The notes under the pieces are model-generated. The model searched no databases. It saw only the letters and a list, made by a program, of their open reading frames with translations, and had not been told where the DNA came from. This document shows, one piece after another, positions 20,452-29,883 of a stretch of DNA of 64,000 nucleotides; within the stretch, counting starts at the first letter, position 1, and every line of letters begins with the position of its first letter. The stretch lies in NCBI GenBank assembly GCA_002839355.1, contig PGXW01000025.1, positions 21,777-85,776 on the forward strand, written 5' to 3'. Source of the stretch: Spirochaetae bacterium HGW-Spirochaetae-2 (GTDB lineage Bacteria > Spirochaetota > Spirochaetia > Sphaerochaetales > Sphaerochaetaceae). A program made the position numbers and the translations under genes.

Positions 20452-20724
20452 GTGTTCAACACCAGCTCGGCTGCCAAAAGAGAGCGCCAGAACGAGAAAA
20501 GAAGACTACGGAACAGGGAGACCAAGAGTGCGGTTCGCACTGCTGTCAAGAAGTTCCAGATTGCGGCACAAGCCAAGGATAACGATCTTGTGAAAGAAAA
20601 GTTCGATCTTGCCATCAAGCTGATCGATACTGCCGGAAGCAAAGGCGTCTATCATGCCAATACCGTCTCACGAAAGAAGTCACGACTGCATGCACAGTAC
20701 AACGCCTTGCAGAAGGCCGAGTAG
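20452..20724 (+). CDS. rpsT: 30S ribosomal protein S20
   Basis: A basic 90-residue protein that binds 16S rRNA early in 30S assembly. It has the family pattern: SSAAKRERQNEKRRLRNRETKSAVRT at the start, then helices ending in the conserved KGVYHANTVSRKKSRL. It starts with GTG after GGAGG, a spacing that clearly decides the start. HU follows after 38 bp. Confidence 0.95.
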   Translation: MFNTSSAAKRERQNEKRRLRNRETKSAVRTAVKKFQIAAQAKDNDLVKEKFDLAIKLIDTAGSKGVYHANTVSRKKSRLHAQYNALQKAE

Positions 20725-20762
20725 TTGTATCGTCATCTGTTCATTCTATAAGGAGTAGGTTC

Positions 20763-21080
20763 ATGGCAAACAATAAATTGACTAAAGCTGAGATAATTGA
20801 AAATATTCAGATTAAGCTCGGCCTCAATCGACCCGACGTCCACAGTGTCATAGATGAATTCTTTGAGGAAATCAAACGTGGCTTGGAAGAGGATCGGGTG
20901 ATCGAACTCCGTGGATTCGGGACCTTCGAAGTCCGGACACGTAAAGGTCGAGAGCGGGCACGCAATCCGAAGACCGGCGAACTTGTCGCAGTCGATACAC
21001 ACGGGGTTGCAATTTTCAGACCTGGTAAGGAATTGAAGGACTTTGTCTGGAAACTCCGCCAACATAACAACGAAAAGTAA
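20763..21080 (+). CDS. HU-family DNA-binding protein
   Basis: A 105-residue histone-like protein. It has the HU/IHF fold: a helical N-terminus (KAEIIENIQIKLGL), then ELRGFGTFEVRTRKGRERARNPKTGE, the conserved arm region with the proline that intercalates DNA, and a terminal HGVAIFRPGKELK. Whether it acts as HU or IHF is not clear from the sequence. The start has AAGGAG upstream. It sits between rpsT and lnt on the same strand. Confidence 0.92.
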   Translation: MANNKLTKAEIIENIQIKLGLNRPDVHSVIDEFFEEIKRGLEEDRVIELRGFGTFEVRTRKGRERARNPKTGELVAVDTHGVAIFRPGKELKDFVWKLRQHNNEK

Positions 21081-21089
21081 CACAAGACT

Positions 21090-22730
21090 GTGGATTTATA
21101 TCGTAAAAGAGGCTTTGGAACCTATGGCCTCGAGATCCTACTGCTAGTCGTTACAGCGGTTGTCTACTCTTTTGCGTTTCCAGGGTTCTTGTCGAACAGG
21201 GGTTTTGGTGCGATTGCTTTTTTTGCACTGATTCCCCTGTTTGCTGTTATCCGGAACACAACGTGGAAGGCCATTCCTTTTTATGGCTTTTTGTTCGGGT
21301 TTGCGTTTTACACCTGTTTCAATTATTGGCTCACCACTTTCCATCCACTTGCAATCCTGCTGGTCCCCATAATCAAAGGTGGGGAAATGGTAATGCTGTT
21401 TCCAGTCTTGAAAGCAGCCGACCGCTGGTTCAAACGCCACGGCTTCCTTGTCCAGTCCATTATCTGGGTAGCCTATGCGTATCTGAGCCAGTCATGGTTC
21501 GCCGGATACCCATATGGCACTATCGCTTATGCCGTGTACGAGTTCCTTCCGTTCGTCCAAATTGCCGAATTCTCCGGAATTTGGGGCGTAACATTTGTCA
21601 TGGTACTTCCCCAAGCATTCTTGGGTCGGTATGTCGCCGATCAGTTTGGTGGAAAAAAAGAGCCGATCGTCGCATTCTTGCGATCCAATATCCCGACAGT
21701 CGTCGGCTATGCGGCTATTCTGGTTTTTGTCTTCACCTTCGGGTTCATCACCCTTTCGAAATGGGAGTCGGAGGAGCCCGAGTTGACTTGGCGTGTCGCC
21801 ACCGTTCAGCATAGCGCCGATTCCTGGAAAGGTGGGTACGAGACCTACAAACGAAATTTCAACAACCTTAGGACCATGAGTCTGCAAGCCTTGCAGGGCA
21901 ATCCCGACATGGTGCTATGGTCGGAGACTGCTTTTGTTCCATCGGTCTATTGGCATACTACCTACAAGACGGACGAAGCGACTGCCGCGTTGGTCGATGA
22001 GTTTGTGGCCTTTGGAAAATCCCTCCCGGTTCCATTGCTCACCGGGAATCCTGAGGGAGTCCTGGACGATGAACAATTGCCGCCATTGAATCCCGACGGT
22101 TCTTGGAACCGCAAGGATTACAACACCGTGATCATGTTCGAAAGCGGGGAGATAAAGAAGACCTACAGGAAGCAACATCTCGTGCCCTTCACCGAGCACT
22201 TCCCGTATGAAAAGGAAATGCCCTGGTTGTACAACCTGTTGTTGGCGAACGACTACAATTGGTGGGAAAAGGGCTACGATCCGGTGGTGTTCGAAACCGA
22301 TGAAGGGGTGAAATTTTCAACCCCCATCTGTTTCGAGGATGTGTTTGGATACTTGACCGCCGGCTTCGTACGCAACGGGGCGGACGTTATCGTAAACATG
22401 ACAAACGACAGTTGGTCCGGAGCCGTTTCCGCCGAAATGCAACATCTGGCCATGGCAATATTCCGTTCTGTCGAGACCAGGAAGTCCACCGTACGTGGGA
22501 CCAACTCGGGGATGACTGCGGTGATTCTTCCAACGGGTAAAATTGTCGATCCGATGGAGCCGTTCACCAGGGGCTGGCATATCTACGATGTTCCGGTCTT
22601 TACCGAGGGCAACGATACGTTCTATACCAGACACGTCGATATTCTTGCGGAAATTGCAGTCTATGCCTCGATCGGACTGTTGGCTTTCGGTCTCATCTTG
22701 CGAATCACCCGATGGAAAAGGAATCGATAA
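21090..22730 (+). CDS. lnt: Apolipoprotein N-acyltransferase
   Basis: An inner-membrane enzyme that adds the third acyl chain to lipoproteins, 546 residues. The N-terminal half has about seven hydrophobic segments; the C-terminal half is a nitrilase-like domain. The Glu-Lys-Cys triad is visible in VLWSETAFVP, KTYRKQHLVPFTE and TPICFEDVF. A last transmembrane helix precedes the basic tail RWKRNR. The start is a GTG at 21090 with only a weak ribosome-binding site, 9 bp after HU, so translation may be coupled. It fits an organism with lipidated surface proteins, such as the GH16 lipoprotein at 49954. Confidence 0.93.
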   Translation: MDLYRKRGFGTYGLEILLLVVTAVVYSFAFPGFLSNRGFGAIAFFALIPLFAVIRNTTWKAIPFYGFLFGFAFYTCFNYWLTTFHPLAILLVPIIKGGEMVMLFPVLKAADRWFKRHGFLVQSIIWVAYAYLSQSWFAGYPYGTIAYAVYEFLPFVQIAEFSGIWGVTFVMVLPQAFLGRYVADQFGGKKEPIVAFLRSNIPTVVGYAAILVFVFTFGFITLSKWESEEPELTWRVATVQHSADSWKGGYETYKRNFNNLRTMSLQALQGNPDMVLWSETAFVPSVYWHTTYKTDEATAALVDEFVAFGKSLPVPLLTGNPEGVLDDEQLPPLNPDGSWNRKDYNTVIMFESGEIKKTYRKQHLVPFTEHFPYEKEMPWLYNLLLANDYNWWEKGYDPVVFETDEGVKFSTPICFEDVFGYLTAGFVRNGADVIVNMTNDSWSGAVSAEMQHLAMAIFRSVETRKSTVRGTNSGMTAVILPTGKIVDPMEPFTRGWHIYDVPVFTEGNDTFYTRHVDILAEIAVYASIGLLAFGLILRITRWKRNR

Positions 22731-22731
22731 C

Positions 22732-23973
22732 ATGGCCAATGGTTATGCGACTGTCTCACTATTCATAATTGGAACTGAAATTACACGTGGAATCATATCC
22801 GACAAGCACGGCCATCTCATGGCGAAGGAGCTGACTACCCTCGGGTATCATGTGAACCGGGTCATAATCGTACCCGACGACGGGTCCATCGGACCACTCT
22901 TGCGCGAATGTGTCAAGGAGACCGATATCGTCATGCTCACCGGTGGACTTGGGCCGACCAGTGACGACATGACACGAAATGTAGTCGCCGAATTGGCCGG
23001 GGTCCCGTTGGTACAGGACGAGGCGGCATTTGCACATCTGTACTCGCGTATCGGAGAACGGATACATGGTGCGAACCAGCGCCAGGTATGCTTTCCCCAA
23101 GGGTTCAAGGTGATTGAGAACCCGAAGGGCACAGCACCCGGTTTCTCCGGTGAGATCCCAGTGGATGTCAATGGTTCGATCCATACCGTATTGTGTTACG
23201 CGATGCCGGGACCGCCTGTGGAAATGCACGAGATGTTCTACAACCGGATCCTGCCCGAACTCTCCCAATTCGTAGGTCACGAGGGAGTGGGAAGGGATGA
23301 GTTCTCCTGTTTCCTTACCCCTGAATCCAAACTGGAGGATATCTGTGGTGAATGTGCCTTGGACTCCATCCTTTGGGGAACCAGGGCGCAGGAACATCGC
23401 ATCAGCCTCTATCTGAACGGAGGTTCGTCCGAGACAAGAAACGAGATGGCAAAACGGATAAGCGGACGTATCGGACAAGGGTTGCTGTTCGGCGGGGATG
23501 TGGAGACTGTGGACCTGCTGAGCCGGAATCTTGAGGAAAAGCACATGACCATGGCTACCGCAGAGTCTTGTACCGGCGGGTTGGTCAGCAAGCTGATGAC
23601 CGACTGTGAAGGGAGTTCGGCTTGGTTTTGGGGTGGGGTTGTGTCGTATGCGAATGAAGCGAAGCAACATTTTCTCGATGTTTCACCAGGAACTTTGGAA
23701 GACCATGGGGCTGTAAGTGGAGACACCGTATTGGAAATGGCCGAGAACCTGTTGCAGCAATCGCAAGTCGATTTCACCCTCTCCGTTTCGGGAATTGCAG
23801 GTCCTTCGGGAGGAACCGAAGAGAAGCCGATTGGAACAGTTTGGCTTGGATTTGCATCGAAACGGTTTGCCCCGGTGGCGGTGCGTTTGAATTTTGCAGC
23901 TATATTACTCGGCTACTTTTATGTAAACGGGGCCGATTTGCTTGACATCGTGGACACCTGGCAATATATTTAG
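22732..23973 (+). CDS. cinA: CinA-like competence/damage-inducible protein
   Basis: A two-domain protein of 413 residues. The N-terminal MoCF-like (molybdopterin-binding fold) domain has IIGTEITRGIISDKHG, MLTGGLGPTSDDMTR and AMPGPPVEM. The C-terminal CinA domain, which in other bacteria has NMN or NAD-cycle amidase activity, has MATAESCTGGLVSKLM, GGVVSYANEAK and SVSGIAGPSGGTEEKPIGTVWLG. Near the C-terminus the strand after RLNF passes directly into AAILLGYFYV, so about 10-12 residues usually present (including the RxxxR block) seem missing in frame. The start lies 1 bp after the lnt stop. Confidence 0.85.
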   Translation: MANGYATVSLFIIGTEITRGIISDKHGHLMAKELTTLGYHVNRVIIVPDDGSIGPLLRECVKETDIVMLTGGLGPTSDDMTRNVVAELAGVPLVQDEAAFAHLYSRIGERIHGANQRQVCFPQGFKVIENPKGTAPGFSGEIPVDVNGSIHTVLCYAMPGPPVEMHEMFYNRILPELSQFVGHEGVGRDEFSCFLTPESKLEDICGECALDSILWGTRAQEHRISLYLNGGSSETRNEMAKRISGRIGQGLLFGGDVETVDLLSRNLEEKHMTMATAESCTGGLVSKLMTDCEGSSAWFWGGVVSYANEAKQHFLDVSPGTLEDHGAVSGDTVLEMAENLLQQSQVDFTLSVSGIAGPSGGTEEKPIGTVWLGFASKRFAPVAVRLNFAAILLGYFYVNGADLLDIVDTWQYI

Positions 23974-24096
23974 AGTATCCCGCGGGATTGCCTTTTACCT
24001 ATCCATCAATAAAAAGAGTTCCTGCGAAATAATACAACAAGATACGTAATACATCAGGTTCGCATCCGTGTGGATTCGATTCTTTGGAGATTATCA

Positions 24097-25932
24097 ATGA
24101 CATCAGAATATGAGAATGGTCCCGATTTGTTCGGGACTGCAGAAGAACAGGGTTCGTCGAGTTCTGTTGCACAGAAGTCCTCGAGACGTGTGGTGAAACG
24201 TCGCCCTTCCGATCCTTCGGGACCGGTGGTGGTAAAGGTCAAACCGGCCGATTCATCGCCCGAAGCAACCGGCAATGCCGATTCTGTCGCGACAGGAACT
24301 CCTGGAGAGGCAAATCACAAGCCGGTATCGAAGAAGCGGGGCCGACCACCAAGAAAGCAGCAACCGGAAGCTGTTGTCGAGGAAAAGGCTGCTCCAGCTC
24401 AGGCTGCCCCTGAACGGCAGTCCGACCAACCGGTTTCCATGCATCCGCAACAACAGGCCCAGCCTTTTCCCCAGAATCCATCACATCAAAATCCTGTCCA
24501 GCACCGCCCACAACAAAGCAGAAACCACCAGCCGAACGGCAAGCAGAACAACAGACAGAAGCAAAACCATCAGAAGGGCAACTATCAGGTCCGCCAGAAC
24601 AGCCGTTCCGGATCGCAAATCGAAGATATTCCAGTCGAGATTTATGTCGAGGACCCTAATGCCGCACGCATGATCGTGAACGACCTTACCAGCATGACCT
24701 TGCCCGCATTGCGCCAGCAGGCTGCCGATTTCAATATTTCCCAGGAAACGATACTCGACCTCAAACGACAGGACCTCATTGTTGAAATCCTGAAAGCCCA
24801 CGCGCTCAAGGGCGGTGTGATCATGGCATACGGAGCCTTGGAAGTCCTTCCGGACGGTTATGGGTTCCTTCGTTCACCACAGAACAACTATCTCAGTGGT
24901 CCCGAAGACATCTACGTGTCGATCTCGCAGATCAAGATGCTCAGTCTGAAGACCGGTGATACGGTGGAGGGGCAGATCAGGCCTCCACGGGATGCCGAAC
25001 GCTACTTCGCCATGATCAAGGTGCAATCGATAAACCACGATCCCCCGGAAGTCGCACGTGCCCGAGCCGGCTTCGATTCGCTTACGCCGCTGTATCCGGA
25101 CACCAGGTTGAACCTGGAGACGGTGGAGAGCGATATATCGACCAGGATCATCAACCTGTTCAGCCCGATCGGGAAGGGACAGAGAAGCCTGATTGTCGCT
25201 CCTCCCCGTGCTGGAAAGACGATACTCATGCAGAAGATTGCGAATGCGATCTCCGAGAATCACCCGGAAGTCTACCTCATGGTCCTGCTTATAGATGAGC
25301 GGCCGGAGGAAGTTACGGACATGCGGCGGACGGTCAAGGGTGAAGTGATCGCCTCCACGTTCGATGAACAGGCGTCGAGGCATGTGTCGGTTGCCGAAAT
25401 GGTGATCGAGAAAGCCAAACGGCTTGTGGAACACAAGCGGGATGTGGTAATTCTTCTCGACAATATCACCCGGCTTGCCCGCGCATACAACCAGACGGTT
25501 CCCGCATCGGGAAAAATCCTTTCCGGTGGTGTCGATTCGAATGCATTGCACAAGCCCAAGCGGTTCCTTGGCGCGGCGCGAAATATCGAGCATGGTGGCA
25601 GTCTCACCATTATCGCTTCGGCCTTGATTGAAACCGGCTCACGCATGGATGAAGTCATTTTCGAAGAGTTCAAAGGTACCGGAAACAATGAAATCGTCCT
25701 CGACCGGAGAATGGCGGAACGGCGGTTGTATCCGGCGATAAACATCAAGAAATCGGGAACCAGAAGGGAAGACCTGTTGCTGACCCAGGAAGAGGCCGCG
25801 AAGATATGGGCTCTTAGGAATGCGATCAACCCGATGGAAGATATCGAGATGACCGAGCTCCTCATTGACAAAATGAAGAAAACAAAGAATAATGAAGCGT
25901 TTTTACGCTCCATGAATAGTGGAGTCATGTAA
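24097..25932 (+). CDS. rho: Transcription termination factor Rho, with long disordered N-terminal insertion
   Basis: The hexameric RNA-dependent ATPase that ends transcription. The core from about residue 200 is complete: a helical Rho N-terminal motif ([16 protein letters not shown]), a cold-shock RNA-binding domain ([22 protein letters not shown]), Walker A (VAPPRAGKT), LLIDERPEE, a [14 protein letters not shown] block and the [12 protein letters not shown] region. Before it stand about 185 residues of low-complexity Pro/Gln/Asn/Lys sequence with an AT-hook-like KKRGRPPRK. The start at 24097 has GGAG upstream; an ATG-less TTG/GTG extension is unlikely. Total 611 residues, longer than the usual 420-450. 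Confidence 0.93.
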   Translation: MTSEYENGPDLFGTAEEQGSSSSVAQKSSRRVVKRRPSDPSGPVVVKVKPADSSPEATGNADSVATGTPGEANHKPVSKKRGRPPRKQQPEAVVEEKAAPAQAAPERQSDQPVSMHPQQQAQPFPQNPSHQNPVQHRPQQSRNHQPNGKQNNRQKQNHQKGNYQVRQNSRSGSQIEDIPVEIYVEDPNAARMIVNDLTSMTLPALRQQAADFNISQETILDLKRQDLIVEILKAHALKGGVIMAYGALEVLPDGYGFLRSPQNNYLSGPEDIYVSISQIKMLSLKTGDTVEGQIRPPRDAERYFAMIKVQSINHDPPEVARARAGFDSLTPLYPDTRLNLETVESDISTRIINLFSPIGKGQRSLIVAPPRAGKTILMQKIANAISENHPEVYLMVLLIDERPEEVTDMRRTVKGEVIASTFDEQASRHVSVAEMVIEKAKRLVEHKRDVVILLDNITRLARAYNQTVPASGKILSGGVDSNALHKPKRFLGAARNIEHGGSLTIIASALIETGSRMDEVIFEEFKGTGNNEIVLDRRMAERRLYPAINIKKSGTRREDLLLTQEEAAKIWALRNAINPMEDIEMTELLIDKMKKTKNNEAFLRSMNSGVM

Positions 25933-26001
25933 TTGAAGTCGTCCTTCTGTCAAGGCTTGACCGTAGCAGAAGGTAGCAGTATAGACATTGGAGGAATAGA
26001 A

Positions 26002-26208
26002 ATGAAACAGGGAATCCACCCCAAGTATGAATTGACAAAAGTGACCTGCGCATGTGGGAACGTGTTCGAGACGAAATCCACTGTCAAGAACCTCGATATT
26101 GAAATTTGCAGTGCTTGCCACCCATTCTTCACCGGTACCCAGAAGTTGGTCGATACCACCGGACGTGTTGAACGGTTCAAGAAAAAGTACGGTATTTCAG
26201 ACAAATAA
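26002..26208 (+). CDS. rpmE: 50S ribosomal protein L31 (zinc type)
   Basis: A 68-residue L31 of the zinc-binding (C+) type. The cysteines are visible in [10 protein letters not shown] and [10 protein letters not shown]. The conserved start [10 protein letters not shown] and the ribosome-binding site GGAGGAATAGAA set the ATG at 26002; a longer TTG frame from 25933 is not supported. It lies 70 bp after rho and is followed by a strong terminator, so it probably ends the rpsT-to-rpmE run. Confidence 0.95.
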   Translation: MKQGIHPKYELTKVTCACGNVFETKSTVKNLDIEICSACHPFFTGTQKLVDTTGRVERFKKKYGISDK

Positions 26209-26235
26209 GCATAGATTGCTTAGCGTCGTACGGCA

Positions 26236-26264
26236 AACCGCTTCGTTCACCGAAGCGGTTTTTT
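26236..26264 (+). terminator. Rho-independent terminator after rpmE
   Basis: A perfect 10-bp stem, AACCGCTTCG with CGAAGCGGTT, closes a 5-base loop (TTCAC) and runs into TTTTTT. Confidence 0.92.
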
Positions 26265-26265
26265 A

Positions 26266-26294
26266 TTGCAATCTTAAAGTTGATGGCCTAAGAT
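26266..26294 (+). promoter_or_regulatory. Promoter candidate for the galactokinase-like gene and surE unit
   Basis: TTGCAA (26266-26271), a 17-bp spacer and TAAGAT (26289-26294), directly after the rpmE terminator and about 20 bp before the next start codon. Confidence 0.45.
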
Positions 26295-26312
26295 TGAGAC
26301 ATAAAGGAACAT

Positions 26313-27473
26313 ATGAAACAGATAACGGAACTCCATCAACTTGAACATGAGGAAAAGCCGAAGGTAGTGGTGACGGTTCCCGGTCTCTATACATTGCTGG
26401 GAGAATTCGCCGACTACTGCAAGGGTTATACGCTCTGTGGAGCAGCTCCTGTCTCGCTGGAGGTTGCCATCTCGGCACGTCAAGACCAGAGTGTACGTTT
26501 GTTCATGGCTCCCATGAAGGATCGAAAACGCTTCAATCTGCAAAATATCAAGTTCCGTCGTGAGGATCGTTGGGCCAATTTCATCAAGGGTGTGGTTTCC
26601 ATACTCAATGCCCGCGGCTTCTCAACCGGAGGGTTCAATATCACATTCTCGGGCGATTTGTTGGCCAAGGAAGGGGCCATGGTCAACTCGGCGATCGCCC
26701 TTGGTGTGACCATAGCCTTGCGCGAATTGTGTATTCCGGAATTGAAGATCGAGGATTGCGCCGCAATCGGTTATTCCGCGCTCTCCTCGTTTGCCGGCGA
26801 GAACTGCCGACTTGTCATGTTCCTTGCTATGATGCAAGTCCGTTCGGACTCCCTGCTCCTGTACGACGTACACCACCTCACCTACGAGAGGATTCCCTTT
26901 GATGTGGAAGACAAATCCATATTGACGATGATAGTCGAAAGTCGTATTTCTCCCCACGCCCTTCGCGAGGAGCTGGTGATCAGACGGAAGGAGAGCAAAC
27001 TTGCGTTTGAAAGGCTGCGAAGTGCCTTCCCCTCCGGCCTTTTGCGTGATGTCTCCGACCAGGAAGTCAAGGAATCGGTGGGCATGCTCTCTGAGGAAGA
27101 AAAGCGCATTTGCCTGTATGTGCTCTCAGAAAGTCGCTTGGCGAAGGAAGGAGCACGTCTGCTTGCACAAAAAGATATGGTGATGTATGGTAAGGTTCTA
27201 AGCAGGGTGCAAGCAGGATTGCGGGATGTTTTCGAAGTGACCTGTCCGGAAATCGACTGGTTGACGAAACGTGCCACCGAGATAAACGGCTGCCTTGGAG
27301 CAACCATGATCACCACTGGTTCAAGTGGCACGATACTGGTGTTGCTGTCCAACGAATCGCTTGCACAGTATACTGCTCGAATGGAGGAATACGAGCATAT
27401 CTTTGGTTTTAGACCCACATGGAATTCTTATGCTCCTGTTGGGGGACTCAAGATAGACTCTTACCGTGCATGA
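26313..27473 (+). CDS. Galactokinase-fold (GHMP) protein lacking kinase motifs
   Basis: A 386-residue protein collinear with galactokinase but with all three signatures altered. The substrate motif GRVNLIGEHTDY is here GLYTLLGEFADY (Arg and His lost). The ATP loop GxGLSSSAA is LAKEGAMVNSAIALG. The catalytic-Asp region MDQ is VMFLAMMQ, and the C-terminal GGGFGG is TGSSG. It probably binds a ligand without phosphorylating it, as the yeast galactokinase-like regulators do, but that role is inference. AAAGGA precedes the ATG. It overlaps surE by 4 bp and starts the unit with surE, the Cys-cluster gene, nifS and nifU. Confidence 0.65.
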   Translation: MKQITELHQLEHEEKPKVVVTVPGLYTLLGEFADYCKGYTLCGAAPVSLEVAISARQDQSVRLFMAPMKDRKRFNLQNIKFRREDRWANFIKGVVSILNARGFSTGGFNITFSGDLLAKEGAMVNSAIALGVTIALRELCIPELKIEDCAAIGYSALSSFAGENCRLVMFLAMMQVRSDSLLLYDVHHLTYERIPFDVEDKSILTMIVESRISPHALREELVIRRKESKLAFERLRSAFPSGLLRDVSDQEVKESVGMLSEEEKRICLYVLSESRLAKEGARLLAQKDMVMYGKVLSRVQAGLRDVFEVTCPEIDWLTKRATEINGCLGATMITTGSSGTILVLLSNESLAQYTARMEEYEHIFGFRPTWNSYAPVGGLKIDSYRA

Positions 27474-28312
27474 TCATACTATTGACCAATGACGATGGAT
27501 ACCAAGCTGAGGGAATCAGCGTGTTGGAGACTGTTCTCGCCGAAGCCGGACACGAGGTCTGGGTTTGTGCGCCCTCCGACCAACGGAGCGCCCAGTCGCA
27601 TGCAATGACTCTGAAAGGCAAGGTCCGGTTCATCCGGTTCGACGCACGGCATTACCATTGTAGCGGCACTCCAGCCGATTGTATCCTGTATGGTCTCAAC
27701 GGGGGCGCCATTCCAATCGCTCCCGATGTCGTTGTTTCCGGTATCAACCACGGATACAATGCAAGCACGGACATCCTCTATAGCGGAACTGTGGGAGCGG
27801 CTAGCGAAGCCGCCCTCCGGGGAATCCCCGCTATCGCAATATCGGCAAGAAACGATCGGCAGACCGGGGAATTTCCCTTTATCGAAGCCGCGTCATTCCT
27901 TGCGGAACATCTCGAGGAATTTGTCCCGCTGTGTACACGGGATGTCATGTTGAATATCAATGTACCCCCTACAAGCACCGGCCAATGGCGGGTCGGAAAG
28001 ATTGGACAACTGGAATATTTTGATGTGGTCGAGCGCAGTTCGACTATGCGGGCGACTTCATACGACGCGTCTTCGACAAAAATCGGGTTGGCCTATGGCG
28101 ATGCCGATACCGACGCGAATGGTGTCGGTATCGGTGAGGAAGTCACCTTGTCCTTGCGTGGGGAAGTACCCCCGGAGCTACGTCATCCGGATATGGAGAC
28201 CGATTACCGCCTGTTGGGTGAGAACTTCATTTCCGTAACGCCAATCCTCGTTCATCCTGTTGTGGACATGCCCACGGTGGCACGGCTCGAAAAATTGCAG
28301 GAAGGAGTCTGA
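27470..28312 (+). CDS. surE: 5'-nucleotidase SurE
   Basis: A survival-protein phosphatase that dephosphorylates nucleoside monophosphates, 280 residues. The acidic metal motif LTNDDGYQAEG lies at the N-terminus, followed by CAPSDQRSAQSHAMTL (Ser ligand), GTPADCILYGL and VSGINHGYNASTDILYSGTVGAA (Asn ligand). The ATG at 27470 overlaps the previous stop as ATGA, which places the protein start exactly at the conserved motif; an upstream in-frame ATG at 27419 is rejected. Confidence 0.93.
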   Translation: MIILLTNDDGYQAEGISVLETVLAEAGHEVWVCAPSDQRSAQSHAMTLKGKVRFIRFDARHYHCSGTPADCILYGLNGGAIPIAPDVVVSGINHGYNASTDILYSGTVGAASEAALRGIPAIAISARNDRQTGEFPFIEAASFLAEHLEEFVPLCTRDVMLNINVPPTSTGQWRVGKIGQLEYFDVVERSSTMRATSYDASSTKIGLAYGDADTDANGVGIGEEVTLSLRGEVPPELRHPDMETDYRLLGENFISVTPILVHPVVDMPTVARLEKLQEGV

Positions 28313-28316
28313 GCCG

Positions 28317-28679
28317 ATGAGACAAGCATCTCCCGCATGGGAAGAAAAGTGTTCTCGTTGTGGACTCTGCTGCCATGAAAAGGTCATCGTAGGACGTGAA
28401 GTAGTCTACGATCTCGATGCCCATTGTGAACATTACGACCCCAAGACCCATCAATGCAGGATCTATCTGGAACGTCTTGAAATCGAGGCCAGATGCAGAA
28501 GGGTTTCCCGGTTCTCGGCAATGTTCGCATCGTACCTCCCGGAAACCTGCGCCTATGTGCAATGGGCACGTTCCAAACATATCAGGTTCGCGATACGACG
28601 CCATATACGGTTTGCCCGCGGCAATTGTGGCGATTCCAGTGACGAAGATCCCATTTCCTCCCTCTGTCCGGCAAAGTGA
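28317..28679 (+). CDS. Small YkgJ-type cysteine-cluster protein
   Basis: A 120-residue protein with an N-terminal CSRCGLCCHEKV motif (CxxCxxCC) and further cysteines in EHYD...CRIY, RCRR and a C-terminal CG and CPAK. This pattern matches the YkgJ/YcgN group of putative zinc- or iron-binding proteins of unknown function. AGGAG at about 28301 sets the start at 28317, 4 bp after surE. It lies just upstream of the nifS-nifU pair, so an iron-related role is plausible but unproven. Confidence 0.7.
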   Translation: MRQASPAWEEKCSRCGLCCHEKVIVGREVVYDLDAHCEHYDPKTHQCRIYLERLEIEARCRRVSRFSAMFASYLPETCAYVQWARSKHIRFAIRRHIRFARGNCGDSSDEDPISSLCPAK

Positions 28680-28728
28680 CTTGACCCCTTGGGTCTGGGA
28701 CCCATATGTTTTCTATGAGGGAATGAAC

Positions 28729-29883
28729 ATGAGAAGAGTATATTTGGATAACAACGCAACAACACAGATGGCACCTGAAGTCATCGAAGCGATACAGGAA
28801 AGTTTCCAATTCTATGGCAATGCCTCGAGCATGCATGAATTCGGACGGGAAGCAATTTCTGGAATAGAAGCCGCGCGTTCGAGTGTGGCTGCCATGATCG
28901 GGGCCACACCCGGAGAGATCATCTTCACCAGCGGTGGTTCGGAGTCGGACAACTCCGTCTTTGCCCAAGCCCGGGATATGATAGATGCGGGCTCGAAGCG
29001 AAACAGGATCGTCACTTCTACCATCGAGCATCCGGCCATAATCGAGACGTGCCGATACCTGGTCAAGAACGGATACCACGTCGATTACGCGACAGTCGAC
29101 TCCACAGGCAAGATCGACCGGGCAGCCTACGAACGATTGCTGGGTGACGATGTGCTGCTGGTCTCCATCATGGCTGGGAACAACGAGACAGGAACTATAC
29201 AGGATATCGCCGAACTGAGCCGGCTGGCACACGCCCACGGGGCTCTGGTGCACACCGATGCCGTTCAGGCAATCGGTAAGATGGATGTCGATGTCAATTC
29301 CTGGAATGTAGACTACCTGAGCATTTCCGGCCATAAGTTCTATGGCCCCAAAGGCGTCGGAGCCCTCTACGTGCGCAAAGGCGCCCCTTTCGATGCCTTC
29401 GTGAAAGGTGGACACCAGGAGGACGGCAAACGGGCCGGTACGTACAACAATCCGGCGATAATCGGCATGGGTAGGGCTGCGCAGTTGATCATGGACACGA
29501 GCCGGGAAGAGCGGGAAACCTTGTGGAAGCTCAGGGAAAAACTCCGTACCGGACTCCAGGAATCGATTCCGGATGTCGTGGTGAACGGGCATCCCACCGA
29601 ATGTCTTCCCGGAACGCTCAACGTCTCCTTTGCCGGAGCGGAGGGTGAGTCTATCCTGTTGATGCTGGATTTTGAAGGGATTGCCGTATCGACAGGCTCG
29701 GCTTGTGCGACCGGTTCGCTGGAGCCTTCGTATGTGTTGCTTGCAGCCGGTCTGGACGTCGAACTTGCCCACGGATCGATCAGGTTTAGCCTGGGACGAT
29801 ACAATACGGAAGCCGATATCGAATATGTTTTGGAAAAGATGCCGTCGATAATCAAGCGGCTAAGGGAGATTTCAACAAGATGA
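28729..29883 (+). CDS. nifS: Cysteine desulfurase (NifS/IscS type)
   Basis: A PLP enzyme that takes sulfur from cysteine for Fe-S cluster assembly, 384 residues. It begins RRVYLDNNATTQM, contains the PLP-lysine motif ISGHKFYGPKGVG, the His/Asp region VHTDAVQAIGK, and the sulfur-carrying Cys in STGSACATGSLEPS. I use the ATG at 28729 because GAGGGA lies 6 bp upstream. It overlaps nifU by 4 bp, so the desulfurase and its scaffold are co-translated. Confidence 0.93.
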   Translation: MRRVYLDNNATTQMAPEVIEAIQESFQFYGNASSMHEFGREAISGIEAARSSVAAMIGATPGEIIFTSGGSESDNSVFAQARDMIDAGSKRNRIVTSTIEHPAIIETCRYLVKNGYHVDYATVDSTGKIDRAAYERLLGDDVLLVSIMAGNNETGTIQDIAELSRLAHAHGALVHTDAVQAIGKMDVDVNSWNVDYLSISGHKFYGPKGVGALYVRKGAPFDAFVKGGHQEDGKRAGTYNNPAIIGMGRAAQLIMDTSREERETLWKLREKLRTGLQESIPDVVVNGHPTECLPGTLNVSFAGAEGESILLMLDFEGIAVSTGSACATGSLEPSYVLLAAGLDVELAHGSIRFSLGRYNTEADIEYVLEKMPSIIKRLREISTR

